Of a DNA stretch of 64,000 bases, positions 25,432 through 36,450 are shown in pieces. A program made the position numbers and the translations under genes. This DNA is from CAIMMJ01 sp037131955 (GTDB taxonomy: Bacteria > Bacteroidota > Bacteroidia > UBA4408), in assembly GCA_037131955.1 (NCBI GenBank), contig JBAXQC010000006.1:8943-72942 (forward strand), in the 5' to 3' direction. The notes beneath the pieces are model-generated. The model was not told the DNA's origin, made no database searches, and saw only the letters and a list, made by a program, of their open reading frames with translations. Position 1 is the first letter of the stretch, and each line of letters opens with the position of its first letter.

Positions 25432-26108
25432 AATCAATAATTTTTAAGAATAAGTTTTATAATCTTGGTTTTGCCTCTATTTACCTTTAATATCAGTTTT
25501 TCTGTGAATTAATGCTATTTGCTAAGAAAAATTCAAAATGAGAATCCTCCATTCAAAAAAGCTTTTTATGTTTTGAAGTTTGACAGCTCTCTAGTTAAAA
25601 ACAAATTTTGTAAAAATTGCAGCGAAATCAAAATCAAAAAAAGTAAAGATTCAATAAAATAGTGGATTTCTTTTTCATCCAATTCAGCAAGGGTAATTCT
25701 GTAACGGCTATTTTAAACAACTTAGTGTATTTCTTTTAAATAGCATAGAAAATGAGGTAAAAAAATAGTAAAAAAAATCCCCCAAATTGTTCTTTTTTAA
25801 TTGATAAATGATACACAAGTTTATTCTAGTAAACAGAAGATTATCAGTGGAATAAGCAGTGAAATTGATTGTAAATAATTGAAACAGTTTAAACTAATTC
25901 CAGATGAACGGATTATATCTATTGTTAACGGCAAACCCTTATTATCAAAAACAGAATTCACTTTTCACCTTCCTTAAATTTTTCTTAACAACGCCTTAAA
26001 TGTGAATTAATTAATTGAATTAACACAGATTTATTAATAATTCATGATAATTTTTTTTGAATTTCCCAAAGCTAATGTTACTTTCGCCTTTTTAAATAAT
26101 TTACATAA
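25432..26108 (+). other. Long gap without a clear gene (677 bp)
   Basis: No intact gene, RNA or strong hairpin is seen. Around 25810-25975 one forward frame reads as protein-like sequence (DTQVYSSKQKIISGISSEID, then, after one stop, LKQFKLIPDERIISIVNGK), which may be a decayed gene. The last 50 bases carry the adhesin promoter. Confidence 0.35.
26057..26086 (+). promoter_or_regulatory. Bacteroidota-type promoter of the giant adhesin
   Basis: TTG (26057-26059), a 19-nt spacer and TACTTTCG (26079-26086) match TTG-N19-TAnnTTTG with one mismatch. The box ends 43 nt before the chosen ATG at 26130 and probably drives the adhesin, PorP/SprF and OmpA genes together. Confidence 0.55.
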
Positions 26109-26129
26109 TTGAATATTTATAAAATTACT

Positions 26130-29100
26130 ATGATAAAACTAAGGAAGAAATCGGCAAGGATTGTAACAATTCTTTCCATTTTTTTATTTGGAGTACTCCC
26201 TGCCAAGGCTACAATTTATCCAATAACTCAAATTAACGATGGAAATTTACCGGCAGGTTTGCCCGGTTCACTCAGAGAAGCAATAAACTTTGCCAATGTT
26301 TTTTCTGCAGGCTTAGATACCATCGATATGTCTGCTGTAAGTTCAGTAACTACAATTTCTGAATTGCCATTTTTGGCTTCAGATGTTTTGATTATTGGTC
26401 CAAATGGTTCGTTGTGTACTATCAATGGAACTCTTGTTAATAGTGTATTAACAATTGCCAATACTGGTAGTGGAACGCCCAATGTTGAAATAAGAAACAT
26501 TTCTTTCCAAAATGGTTTTGGAGACGGTGGTGGATTAAATATCCAAAACTCAAATGTAATTTTAAACAATTGCCTAATAACAAATAATTTTGGCTCTCAA
26601 AATATAGGTGGAGGGGTAAGAATAACAAATTCTACAGTTCAAATTTTAAACTCCACTGTAAGCAATAATTTAAATTTTGGAGGAATTGGTGGAGGTATCG
26701 CCACTTCTGGTCAATGTTCCTTAACTGTTCGCAATTCTACCATCTTTGGAAACAGATCTGCTGTAGGAGGCGGTTTTGATATTATTAATCCATCTGAAAT
26801 TAATATAATTAATTGTACTGTAACAAACAACATTTCAACCGGTTTGGGTGGAGGCTTTTACATCAATGCAGGCGCAATTCAAATTAATAATTCAATAATT
26901 GTTAACAATAGTGCACAAAGTTCATTAAACTTAGGAAATGATATTCAAATAAATCCTGATACTGCTCAAGACAGAATCTTATCTACATTCGGACATAATA
27001 TTATTGGAGATTTAACCGGGTTTGCATTTGAATCAGGTGCTAATTTAACGGGCAATATTATTCCATTATCAAATAATTCTGTTCTAGATTTCCCACCTGT
27101 TTTAGGTTCTAATGGAGGAGCAACACCAACAGTTTCATTAAATGCTTGCAGCCAGGCAATTGATGCAGGAAACGACCTTGGTGCAAGTTCAACTGATCAA
27201 AGAGGAACCCCAAGAGTAAACACTTCAGATATTGGAGCGTATGAGTATCCGGCTTTAATTCCTGTGAGTGGCTCTAGTTGTGGCCCCTTATCTGTTCAAC
27301 TTTCAGTTTCTGGAGGCACTTCTGGAGCAAATGCTTACAATTGGTTTGATGCACAAACAGGTGGAAATGTTGTTCAAACAAATTCAGCTGTTTTTAATAC
27401 TCCAATTCTAAGTACAACAACAACTTTTTATGTTGCAGAGGCTGCTGCTTGTGCAAATCCCAAAAGATATCCTGTTGTTGCCACCATCTTTCCTATACCT
27501 CCAACACCTACAATAAATGTAAATGGACAACCAACTACAATATGCGACAATGATTCCATCACATTAAATGCAGAAGTATCACAAAGCGGTTTGCAGTTTT
27601 TGTGGAATCCGGGTGGACAAACTACACCTTCCATAACAGTTTCTACTCAAGCCAGCTATACAGTTACAGTTATTTCTTCTGATAATTGTACTGCAATTTC
27701 TGCTCCTTTGCAAATAAATGTAGTTTCACCACCTCCAATACCTACAATTTTTACTTCATCAGGAAGTACGTCTGCTTGCCAAGGATCTACAGTTACACTA
27801 ACCTCTAGCAGTACATTCCCAAATGTTTGGAGTACCGGCGAAACAACTCAACAAATTACTGTTTCTGCCCCAATAACTTATACAGTTACCACTTCTAGTG
27901 CAGCTAATTGTTCCTCTTCAAATTCTTTTACATTAATTAATTTCCCATCTCCTCCAACACCTGTAATAAGTTTAAACAATGGTGTTACTCCCTTCTGCTT
28001 TGGACTCGGAAATGATGTGGAATTAATTTCTGATATTGCACCTACTTCAGATTTTTCACTCCTTTGGTCAAATGGTCAAACTACTCAAACAGCTACATTT
28101 GATACAACCGGAGATTACACAGTAATTTTAACCGACCAAAATAATTGCACCGTTTCCTCATTACCTTTTAATATTGTTTCAAACATTCCTGTTGTTCCTG
28201 TAATAACTGCCAGTGGTGACACTACTTTTTGTGATGGTTTAAATGTTGTTCTTACCTCAACTCCTGCAAATTCATACAATTGGTCGGTAGGAGGAAATAC
28301 AAACGAAGTAACAGTTTCTACAACTCAAACTGTTACAGTAACCACCATAGACGCAAATGGTTGCGAGGCAACTTCCTCCCCAAGGATTATTACAAATGTT
28401 CCCAATACTGTCCCAGTTATTTCACCTGCAGGACCAATCACTATATGCGAAGGTCAAAGTGTTACACTTACAAGTAATGTTGCTGTAGGAAATTTATGGA
28501 GTACAAATGAAACAAGCTCTTCAATAATTGTTACGACCCCTGGTGTATTTACAACTTTGCTAGATGGATGTTCCTTGCCTTCTGCACCAGTTGAAGTTTT
28601 TGTAAATACATCTCCAATTGCTCCGGTTGTAACTGCAGATGGACCGCTTGTTTTTTGTGAAGGCGGTGTTGTAAATCTTACTGCAGTAGTTGGAACCGGA
28701 GACGTATTATGGAGTAATAATATAGCCAACACTAATACCATTTCGGTTATTGAATCTGGTTCATATTCTGTAACTGAAACAAATGGTTTAAATTGTTCAA
28801 CAACTTCCAACGTAATTGTTGTTACTGTAAATCCACTTCCAACAGCACCAGTTATTTCAGCTCAAGGGCCAATTGTATTTTGTGAAGGTGAATCAGTTTC
28901 ATTGTTATCTAATATAAATGACGTTGTATGGTCAAACGGAATATCTGCAGCAGGCATTACTGTTTCTAATTCAGGCTCGTTTAGCGCTGTTGTTACCGAC
29001 GGTAGCAATTGTTCATCAACTTCCAATATTATCAATGTTACAGAAAATGTGCCAGTTACGCCATTAATTGTTGCAGATGGTCCGCTTAATTTTTGTCAAG

Positions 29101-32100
29101 GAGCTTCTGTAAATTTAACTGCTGTTCCTTCTGCTGTTTCCTATTCATGGACAAATGGAGGAAATCAAGAAACAATAAATGTTACACAATCTGCGCAAAT
29201 TTTATCTGTTACAACAATAGATAACAACGGATGCTCTGCTACATCACTGCCAATTGAAGTTATTGTAAATCCGGTGCAAACTCCAACAATTTCTCCTTCG
29301 GCTAATGTTGCTTTTTGTGATGGAGGTTCAGTAGTACTTACAAGTAATAGTGCTACAGGTAACTTGTGGAGCACTGGTGAAACCACACAAAGTATTACAG
29401 TAAATTCGTCTCAAACAATTACTGTAGAAATACAAGGTTGTTCCACTCCCTCTGCACCAGTGGTGGTAACCGTAAATCCAATACCCTCTGCACCAGTAAT
29501 TTCATCGCCCACAAACTTTGTTAATTGTTCTAATTTACCGGTAGTATTAACTTCAACTGCGGCAACTGGTTATTCCTGGAGCAATGGTTTAGGAAATAAC
29601 CAAACAGCACAAACCAACCAACCTGGAGATTATACGGTTACAATTTTTGATATTAATTCATGTTCAGCTACTTCAAGTCCGGTTACAGTTTCTTTTAATC
29701 AAATTCCAGCACCACCTCAAATTACAACTAATTTAGGCTCTAATACTATTTGTACAGGTGGAAGTTTAACATTAACATCAAATTATACTGCGGGAAATGT
29801 TTGGAGTAATGGCCAAACAACTCAGTCAATTACCGTTTCTGCCGGTGGAGTATACTCTGTTACTCATACAGACATAAATGGATGTACTTCTTTTGAAGCA
29901 TTAATAAATGTTGTCGAAATACCTGCTGTGGTTCCAACAATAACTGCAAATGGCCCATTAACTTTTTGTGAGGGTGGTTCAGTAATTTTAACTTCTTCAA
30001 TTCCTTTCGGAAATGTTTGGAGTACAGGTTCTAATGCACCATCAATAGAAGTGAATCAAACTACCTCCAACATAACTGTTGCAAATGAAGCGTGCAACAT
30101 AAGCTCTCTACCCGTTTCAGTTGTTGTTAATGAAAATCCTGCAACACCAGCAATCACTCCAGCCGGTCCTATTGAAATATGTCAAGGAAGTGCGGCTACC
30201 CTTATTTCTAGTTCCCTAACCGGAAACACCTGGAGCAACGGACAAACAGGAAATCAAATTAATGTAACAGAATCTGGTAATTATTCTTTAATAGTAACAA
30301 ACGCTCAAGGTTGTTCAGCGTCATCAAATACAGTAAATGCTCAAGTATTTACATTTCCAAACCTAGTATTAAATGATATTAACCAATGTGCCAACAGCAT
30401 TGTTATCTCAGCTGGTAATAATGGTTCTACATACCTATGGAGCAATGGAGCAACTACACAAGATATTACTTTAACAAGTTCGGTACAAAATTTAACTGTT
30501 GAGATAACCAATGTTTGTGGAACTTTTGTAAGTCAGCCAATTGATGTTACCTTAAGTCCCGTTCCTGTTGTAAATATAGGCGGACCATTCTCTTCGTGTG
30601 TAAATCCTGTTACGCTTGATGCAGGAAATGCTGGCTCAACTTATTTATGGAATGGTGGTCAAACAACACAAACTATTTCTGCTACTTCAAGCGGTCAATA
30701 CTCAGTAATTGTAACAAATACCCAAAATTGTTCGGCTATTGGTTTTGCAGATGTTTTAATAAACACAACTCCTCCAGAAGTTAATTTAAACAACGTAACG
30801 CAATGTGGTGGCAGCGTTACATTAGATGCAACAAATGCAGGGGCTACTTATTTATGGTCTCCAAACGGAGAAACAACATCTAGTATTTCTGTAAGTCAAA
30901 CTACTAATTCTATTACTGTAGCAGTAACAAATGCCTGCGGAACCACAACAAGTACTCCAATTTCTGTAACTATTAATTCTGCTTCAATTGTAAATTTAGG
31001 AAATGATATTACTCAGTGTGGTGGAACAGTTCTTTTAGATGCCGGAATAAGTGGGGTTGCTTATGAATGGTCAGGTCCATCAGGTCCAATAAGTCAAACC
31101 ACACAAACAATTACTGTTTCTCAAACCGGTTTATACACGGTTACAATAACAGATGGAAATTCATGCAACGGTTCGGATCAAATATTTGTTAACCTAGATA
31201 CTAGTTTACCTGTTGTAAATTTAGGAAACGCTATAACTCAATGCGGCGGTGTTGTTTTACTTGATGCACAAAACCCTGGTGCAACTTATTTGTGGAATAA
31301 TGGTGAAACAACACAAACAATTAACATAAATCAAACAAGCAGTAGTTTTGTAGAAGTAACTAATGGTTGCGGAACAACAATTAGTGCTCCAATAATAGTA
31401 ACAATAAATACTAGCCCAGTTGTAGACTTAGGTCAAGATATTACTCAATGTGGTGGTACTGTTGAATTGAATGCTGGAATTTCTGGCGCAACATCATACT
31501 CATGGTCCGGACCTTCACCAATTACTCAAACAACACAAACAATAAATGTATCGCAAACGGGTACTTATTCAGTTTTGGTTACAGATGTTAATGGCTGTAC
31601 TGGATCTGATAATATTTTTGTTAACCTCGAAAATAGTGTTCCGGTAGTAGATTTAGGAAACGATGTTTCGCAGTGTGGCGGCTCCGTTCAATTAGATGCA
31701 GGAAATATTGGTTCAACTTATGTTTGGAGCAATGCTGCAACAACTCAAATAATTTCAGTTTCTGAATCAGGAAGCTATTTTGTTACAGTATCCGGAGCAT
31801 GTGGAACAACTGTTTCAGAACCAATAAACATTTCAATAAATCCTTCTCCTGTTGTTACAATAATCAATAATTCTCCTGTTTGTAATACTACAATAACATT
31901 AGATGCAGGAAATCCTGGTTCAACTTTTTTATGGACCCCCGGAAATATTACAACCCAAGAGTTTGTTGCATCAACAAGTGGATTGTACTCGGTAATAGTA
32001 ACCAATGCATTTAATTGTTCTACAACACAATCTACACAAGTAATAATAGACAATAATATTCCTGTTGTAAATTTAGGAAATGACATTGCACAATGTGGAG

Positions 32101-35100
32101 GTGAGGCTACACTTGATGCCGGAAATGCTGGTGCAACATACTTATGGAATTTTAATAACGCACAAACACAGACTATTCAAGTAAATCAGTCAGGAACATA
32201 TACAGTGGATGTTACAAATGCTTGTGGAACAGGAACTGGTTCTATTGATGTTGAAATTGGAACTGCTCCAATTGCATCAATAAGTCAAAATATAAGTGGC
32301 TGTAATTCGGCAATACTTTCAGTAGGAACCCAGCCTGCAGGAACTACATTTAATTGGAATAATGGTGCAGGAACAAATCCAACATTTGACGTAACCGTTT
32401 CTGGTACTTACTCCGTAGTGGTAACAAACTCAGCAACTTGTTCTGTTTCATTAAGTACAACAGTAACAATTTTTAATCAAAACCCAGTAATAGATTTAGG
32501 TGTTGATATTGTTTCTTGTGGTTCAGTAACGCTTGATGCATTAAACCTAGGTGCTAGCTATTTATGGAGTACAGGTGCTACAACACAAACAATAAACGTT
32601 ACTCAATCTTCACTGTCGCCAATTTCAGTAACGGTAACAAATGCCTGCGGAACAACCACAAGCAATGCAATATCAGTTACAATTAGTCCAAACCTACCTG
32701 TGAATTTAGGTAATGATGTAACTGTTTGTAATTCTGCAACTCTCGATGCCGGAAATCAACCATCTAACTCAACTTTTGTTTGGTCAGATGCAAACGGAGT
32801 AATTCCTGGAACTAATCAAACAATAACTGTTACAACAAGTGGAACTTATTCTGTTCTAGTTACCGCACCAGATGGATGTACTGGAACAGACAATGTGGTA
32901 GTGAACATAGAAAACAATTTGCCGATTGTGGATTTGGGTGCAGCTAATCAAACAAACTGCGGAACTTTAACCCTAAATGCAGGGAACGCCGGAGCTACTT
33001 ATTTATGGAGCACAGGAGCAACCACCCAAACAATAGATATTACTTCAACAACCAGCAACATTACGGTGGCAGTAACAAATGCCTGCGGAACAACCACAAG
33101 CAATGCAATATCAGTTACAATTAGTCCAAACCTACCTGTGAATTTAGGTAATGATGTAACTGTTTGTAATTCTGCAACTCTCGATGCCGGAAATCAACCA
33201 TCTAACTCAACTTTTGTTTGGTCAGATGCAAACGGAGTAATTCCTGGAACTAATCAAACAATAACTGTTACAACAAGTGGAACTTATTCTGTTCTAGTTA
33301 CCGCACCAGATGGATGTACTGGAACAGACAATGTGGTAGTGAACATAGAAAACAATTTGCCGATTGTGGATTTGGGTGCAGCTAATCAAACAAACTGCGG
33401 AACTTTAACCCTAAATGCAGGGAACGCCGGAGCTACTTATTTATGGAGCACAGGAGCAACCACCCAAACAATAGATATTACTTCAACAACCAGCAACATT
33501 ACGGTGGCAGTAACAAATGCCTGCGGAACAACAACAAGCAGTGCTGTAAACGTTACAATTACTCCTACACCTGTCGTAAATCTTGGAAACGACATTACAC
33601 AATGTGCGGGGATAGTAACGTTAAATGCAGGAACCGGTGCTAATTCATACAGCTGGACAGGACCAGATGGCCCTATAACAGGAGGTTCAACAATTACTGT
33701 TAACCAGTCTGGAACATACAGTGTATTAGCTAACTTTGGAAACTCTTGCACCTCAACAGATACTATTGTTATTAACTATGCAGGTCAAGTTCCTTCATTA
33801 AATTTAGGTGGCCCTTATGATGTTTGCAGTGGAACAATAACATTAAATGCTCAAAATCCGGGTTCAACATATGTTTGGAGCAATAGTTCAACTAGTCAAA
33901 CCATTGATGTAACATCTAGCGGAACGTATTCTGTAACAGTAACTAATGCATGTGGCTCCACTTCAAGCTCAGCAATTATAAACATCATAAATGCCACTGC
34001 AGCAACAATAGTTGCCAGCGGTCCTACTACTTTCTGCCAAGGTGGTTCAGTTGTCTTAACTGCAACTCCTGGGGCTACATATCTTTGGATACCAAATGGC
34101 GAAACCACACAATCCATTACAGTAACAACAACAGGAGTTTACACCTGCACCGTTACATATACCAATGGATGTGCTTCTACCACACCTCTTACTCAGGTAA
34201 ATGTTGAACAACCTGCCTCTGCTCCTGTTATAACTGCAAATGGACCAACAACTTTCTGTCAAGGAGGTAGTGTGGTTTTAACTTCTAGTAATGCCCTAAA
34301 TAATGTTTGGTCAAATGGAAGTTTCTCTCAAAGTATTGTTGTGTTTAATTCTGGAACTTATACCGTTTCAACTGTGGTTGGGTCTTGTTCTGTTGCCTCT
34401 GCGAGTATAAATGTTACCTCAAACCCTAGACCAAGTGCTATAATAAATACCGCAAATCCTACTACTTTCTGTCAAGGTGATACAGCTACCCTATTTGTTT
34501 CTTCTCCAACAGGAGTTAATTTCCAATGGTTTAAAGTTGGTTTAGGCGGTAACCCTGATATTCTATTAGGTTTAGGTGTATCTCAAGCAGTGTTTGCCTC
34601 TGGCGATTATTATGCATTGGTAACGGATAATAATGGTTGCACAAGGGCCTCATTCCCTCCTACAAATATTGTTGTAAAAGATTCAGTTACTACTCCTACA
34701 ATTACTCAAGTAGGAACAATTTCTCCTTGTAATAACAAAGGAACAATAACGCTAACTTCCTCTTCTTCAACAAACAATCAGTGGTCAACAGGTGCAACGT
34801 CACAGTCAATAACCGTGGAAAGTTCAGGAACATTTACTGTTACGGTTAGCAATGATTTCTGCTCCAAAATTTCAAAACCACTTGTAATTGAAGTAACACC
34901 AGGAGCTGCACTTGAACTTAAACTTGCTCCCAAAATTTATACTCCGGGTGATAACAACATAAGCGTAAATGGCGGCAGTGATGGAGAAATTGATTTAACT
35001 ATAACAGGAGGTGTAAATCCATTCAACATTCAGTGGGTTGATTCATCAAACACCAATCTAGTAACAACTGAAGACATCACTGGTCTTAAGAAAGGTTGGT

Positions 35101-35432
35101 ACAAAGTAATTGTTACCGATGCAAATGAATGTTCAGCAAAAGATTCTGTTTACTTAAAAGAACCACTGCCATTTAAATTACCTGAAGGATTTACCCCTAA
35201 TGGAGATGGCAAGAATGACTTCTTTGTTATTGGAGCAATTGAAAATTATCCTGATAACAAGTTTACGGTGTACAACAGATGGGGAAATATTGTGTATGAT
35301 AAAGTAGGTTACAAAAACGAATGGGATGGAAATGCTAATAATGGTGAAAGTATGGCGGAGGGAACTTATTTTATTACACTAGATATTCCAGGAAGAGATT
35401 TAATTAAAGGATTTGTTGACCTAAGAAGATAA
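26130..35432 (+). CDS. Giant Ig-like surface adhesin with T9SS type B (gliding) C-terminal domain
   Basis: A ~3100-residue secreted filament protein, probably an adhesin of the SprB type. From the ATG at 26130: signal peptide (to ~27, LFGVLPAKA); right-handed beta-helix region (~30-370) ending in DQRGTPRVNTSDIGAYEY, typical of the choice-of-anchor Q family; an Ig_7-like domain; then about thirty Ig-like modules of ~65-90 residues carrying a Cys pair and the pattern WSxGxTTQxIxV; one SprB-like repeat (DGEIDLTITGGVNPFNIQW); and a CHU_C gliding-type domain over the last ~85 residues (LPEGFTPNGDGKNDFF). A TTG at 26109 could add seven residues, but the ATG gives the better signal peptide. An internal 438-bp duplication lies at 32641-33516. 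Ligand unknown. Confidence 0.93.
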   Translation: MIKLRKKSARIVTILSIFLFGVLPAKATIYPITQINDGNLPAGLPGSLREAINFANVFSAGLDTIDMSAVSSVTTISELPFLASDVLIIGPNGSLCTINGTLVNSVLTIANTGSGTPNVEIRNISFQNGFGDGGGLNIQNSNVILNNCLITNNFGSQNIGGGVRITNSTVQILNSTVSNNLNFGGIGGGIATSGQCSLTVRNSTIFGNRSAVGGGFDIINPSEINIINCTVTNNISTGLGGGFYINAGAIQINNSIIVNNSAQSSLNLGNDIQINPDTAQDRILSTFGHNIIGDLTGFAFESGANLTGNIIPLSNNSVLDFPPVLGSNGGATPTVSLNACSQAIDAGNDLGASSTDQRGTPRVNTSDIGAYEYPALIPVSGSSCGPLSVQLSVSGGTSGANAYNWFDAQTGGNVVQTNSAVFNTPILSTTTTFYVAEAAACANPKRYPVVATIFPIPPTPTINVNGQPTTICDNDSITLNAEVSQSGLQFLWNPGGQTTPSITVSTQASYTVTVISSDNCTAISAPLQINVVSPPPIPTIFTSSGSTSACQGSTVTLTSSSTFPNVWSTGETTQQITVSAPITYTVTTSSAANCSSSNSFTLINFPSPPTPVISLNNGVTPFCFGLGNDVELISDIAPTSDFSLLWSNGQTTQTATFDTTGDYTVILTDQNNCTVSSLPFNIVSNIPVVPVITASGDTTFCDGLNVVLTSTPANSYNWSVGGNTNEVTVSTTQTVTVTTIDANGCEATSSPRIITNVPNTVPVISPAGPITICEGQSVTLTSNVAVGNLWSTNETSSSIIVTTPGVFTTLLDGCSLPSAPVEVFVNTSPIAPVVTADGPLVFCEGGVVNLTAVVGTGDVLWSNNIANTNTISVIESGSYSVTETNGLNCSTTSNVIVVTVNPLPTAPVISAQGPIVFCEGESVSLLSNINDVVWSNGISAAGITVSNSGSFSAVVTDGSNCSSTSNIINVTENVPVTPLIVADGPLNFCQGASVNLTAVPSAVSYSWTNGGNQETINVTQSAQILSVTTIDNNGCSATSLPIEVIVNPVQTPTISPSANVAFCDGGSVVLTSNSATGNLWSTGETTQSITVNSSQTITVEIQGCSTPSAPVVVTVNPIPSAPVISSPTNFVNCSNLPVVLTSTAATGYSWSNGLGNNQTAQTNQPGDYTVTIFDINSCSATSSPVTVSFNQIPAPPQITTNLGSNTICTGGSLTLTSNYTAGNVWSNGQTTQSITVSAGGVYSVTHTDINGCTSFEALINVVEIPAVVPTITANGPLTFCEGGSVILTSSIPFGNVWSTGSNAPSIEVNQTTSNITVANEACNISSLPVSVVVNENPATPAITPAGPIEICQGSAATLISSSLTGNTWSNGQTGNQINVTESGNYSLIVTNAQGCSASSNTVNAQVFTFPNLVLNDINQCANSIVISAGNNGSTYLWSNGATTQDITLTSSVQNLTVEITNVCGTFVSQPIDVTLSPVPVVNIGGPFSSCVNPVTLDAGNAGSTYLWNGGQTTQTISATSSGQYSVIVTNTQNCSAIGFADVLINTTPPEVNLNNVTQCGGSVTLDATNAGATYLWSPNGETTSSISVSQTTNSITVAVTNACGTTTSTPISVTINSASIVNLGNDITQCGGTVLLDAGISGVAYEWSGPSGPISQTTQTITVSQTGLYTVTITDGNSCNGSDQIFVNLDTSLPVVNLGNAITQCGGVVLLDAQNPGATYLWNNGETTQTININQTSSSFVEVTNGCGTTISAPIIVTINTSPVVDLGQDITQCGGTVELNAGISGATSYSWSGPSPITQTTQTINVSQTGTYSVLVTDVNGCTGSDNIFVNLENSVPVVDLGNDVSQCGGSVQLDAGNIGSTYVWSNAATTQIISVSESGSYFVTVSGACGTTVSEPINISINPSPVVTIINNSPVCNTTITLDAGNPGSTFLWTPGNITTQEFVASTSGLYSVIVTNAFNCSTTQSTQVIIDNNIPVVNLGNDIAQCGGEATLDAGNAGATYLWNFNNAQTQTIQVNQSGTYTVDVTNACGTGTGSIDVEIGTAPIASISQNISGCNSAILSVGTQPAGTTFNWNNGAGTNPTFDVTVSGTYSVVVTNSATCSVSLSTTVTIFNQNPVIDLGVDIVSCGSVTLDALNLGASYLWSTGATTQTINVTQSSLSPISVTVTNACGTTTSNAISVTISPNLPVNLGNDVTVCNSATLDAGNQPSNSTFVWSDANGVIPGTNQTITVTTSGTYSVLVTAPDGCTGTDNVVVNIENNLPIVDLGAANQTNCGTLTLNAGNAGATYLWSTGATTQTIDITSTTSNITVAVTNACGTTTSNAISVTISPNLPVNLGNDVTVCNSATLDAGNQPSNSTFVWSDANGVIPGTNQTITVTTSGTYSVLVTAPDGCTGTDNVVVNIENNLPIVDLGAANQTNCGTLTLNAGNAGATYLWSTGATTQTIDITSTTSNITVAVTNACGTTTSSAVNVTITPTPVVNLGNDITQCAGIVTLNAGTGANSYSWTGPDGPITGGSTITVNQSGTYSVLANFGNSCTSTDTIVINYAGQVPSLNLGGPYDVCSGTITLNAQNPGSTYVWSNSSTSQTIDVTSSGTYSVTVTNACGSTSSSAIINIINATAATIVASGPTTFCQGGSVVLTATPGATYLWIPNGETTQSITVTTTGVYTCTVTYTNGCASTTPLTQVNVEQPASAPVITANGPTTFCQGGSVVLTSSNALNNVWSNGSFSQSIVVFNSGTYTVSTVVGSCSVASASINVTSNPRPSAIINTANPTTFCQGDTATLFVSSPTGVNFQWFKVGLGGNPDILLGLGVSQAVFASGDYYALVTDNNGCTRASFPPTNIVVKDSVTTPTITQVGTISPCNNKGTITLTSSSSTNNQWSTGATSQSITVESSGTFTVTVSNDFCSKISKPLVIEVTPGAALELKLAPKIYTPGDNNISVNGGSDGEIDLTITGGVNPFNIQWVDSSNTNLVTTEDITGLKKGWYKVIVTDANECSAKDSVYLKEPLPFKLPEGFTPNGDGKNDFFVIGAIENYPDNKFTVYNRWGNIVYDKVGYKNEWDGNANNGESMAEGTYFITLDIPGRDLIKGFVDLRR
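32641..33516 (+). repeat. Two tandem 438-bp copies inside the adhesin gene
   Basis: Copy one is 32641-33078 and copy two 33079-33516, in frame (146 codons, about two Ig modules each). They look identical base for base as far as I can compare them, while other modules of the gene differ strongly in sequence. This points to a recent duplication or slippage between modules. Confidence 0.9.
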
Positions 35433-35451
35433 TTTTTAAAACTGAGAAGCT

Positions 35452-36387
35452 ATGAAAAATACTATAACATATAAAATGAGAAAGTTACTTGCAATTATTG
35501 CCTTACTGTTAATAGGCTCTAAGGGTTTTGCACAACAAGATCCAATGCTAAGCCACTACATGTTTAATGGTTTGTTTTTGAACCCGGCCTATGCTGGTTC
35601 GCACAAATATTTTGGAACAAGTTTTATTCACCGTAATCAGTGGATGGGTTTTGATGGTGCTCCTAAAACTAATGTGTTTGCCATTGATGGTCCTATTAAA
35701 AGCAAAACTATGGGTGTAGGCCTAACTTTTGCAAACGACAACATTGGTAAAAATAGCCGCAATGATATCTTACTTAACTATGCTTATCATATTGGCATTA
35801 ATAAAACATCTAAATTATCCTTTGGTATAAGTGCAGGATTGGTAAATGTTTCAAGAAAAACACCTTTTGCTTGGGACGGAAATGACCAAGCATTAGCTCC
35901 AAATAGCTTTTGGGGTCCAAGAGCTGGTTTTGGAATGTACTATTATTCAAAGAAAGGATATTTGGGATTCTCTATTCCAACATTAATTGGAAAGGAGCCA
36001 AGTAAAGCATTTGACTTTAACGTAGAAAAATCTACTTTCGTTAAAAGACATTACTTACTTACTGGTGGATATTTATTTGACCTTGGTTCAACTATCACTT
36101 TAAAGCCCTCTTTCTTGTTAAAATATCAGCAAGCAGCGCCACTGCAAGCAGATATTAATTTAAATGCTTTGTTCTACGAAACATTTTGGTTGGGCGCTTC
36201 TTTTAGAACCGGAGATGCAATTGTAGCTTTAGCAGAATACCAAATTTCTCGACAATTAAGAATTGGTGCCTCTTATGATTATTCATATACCAAATTGGGA
36301 AGACTTACAAATGGTTCATTTGAAGTAATGATTGGTTACGACTTTGGAAAAGACCCATTAAAAGCAAAAAATCCAAGATACTTTTAA
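35452..36387 (+). CDS. PorP/SprF family T9SS-associated outer-membrane protein
   Basis: PorP/SprF proteins are outer-membrane barrels that pair with giant type B T9SS cargo and help its export or anchoring. The 311-residue product has a signal peptide (LLAIIALLLIGSKGFAQ) followed by the family start QQDPMLSHYMFNGLFLNPAYAGS, HRNQWMGFDGAPKT and many amphipathic beta strands to a terminal YDFGKDPLKAKNPRYF. An ATG at 35476 is also possible and lies just ahead of the signal peptide. It is 19 bp after the adhesin gene and 21 bp before the OmpA lipoprotein gene, the usual adhesin-SprF gene order. It is likely the dedicated partner of that adhesin. Confidence 0.93.
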   Translation: MKNTITYKMRKLLAIIALLLIGSKGFAQQDPMLSHYMFNGLFLNPAYAGSHKYFGTSFIHRNQWMGFDGAPKTNVFAIDGPIKSKTMGVGLTFANDNIGKNSRNDILLNYAYHIGINKTSKLSFGISAGLVNVSRKTPFAWDGNDQALAPNSFWGPRAGFGMYYYSKKGYLGFSIPTLIGKEPSKAFDFNVEKSTFVKRHYLLTGGYLFDLGSTITLKPSFLLKYQQAAPLQADINLNALFYETFWLGASFRTGDAIVALAEYQISRQLRIGASYDYSYTKLGRLTNGSFEVMIGYDFGKDPLKAKNPRYF

Positions 36388-36450
36388 CATTAATAACACC
36401 TATAAATTATGTTACAATCCTATAAGGGTTTTAAATATCAGTCAAAAAAG

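Noticed and set aside
26228..34262. Several antisense open frames of 60-118 residues under the adhesin
   Set aside because: They follow from the repetitive, Thr/Val/Asn-rich codon pattern of the adhesin and show no family motif.
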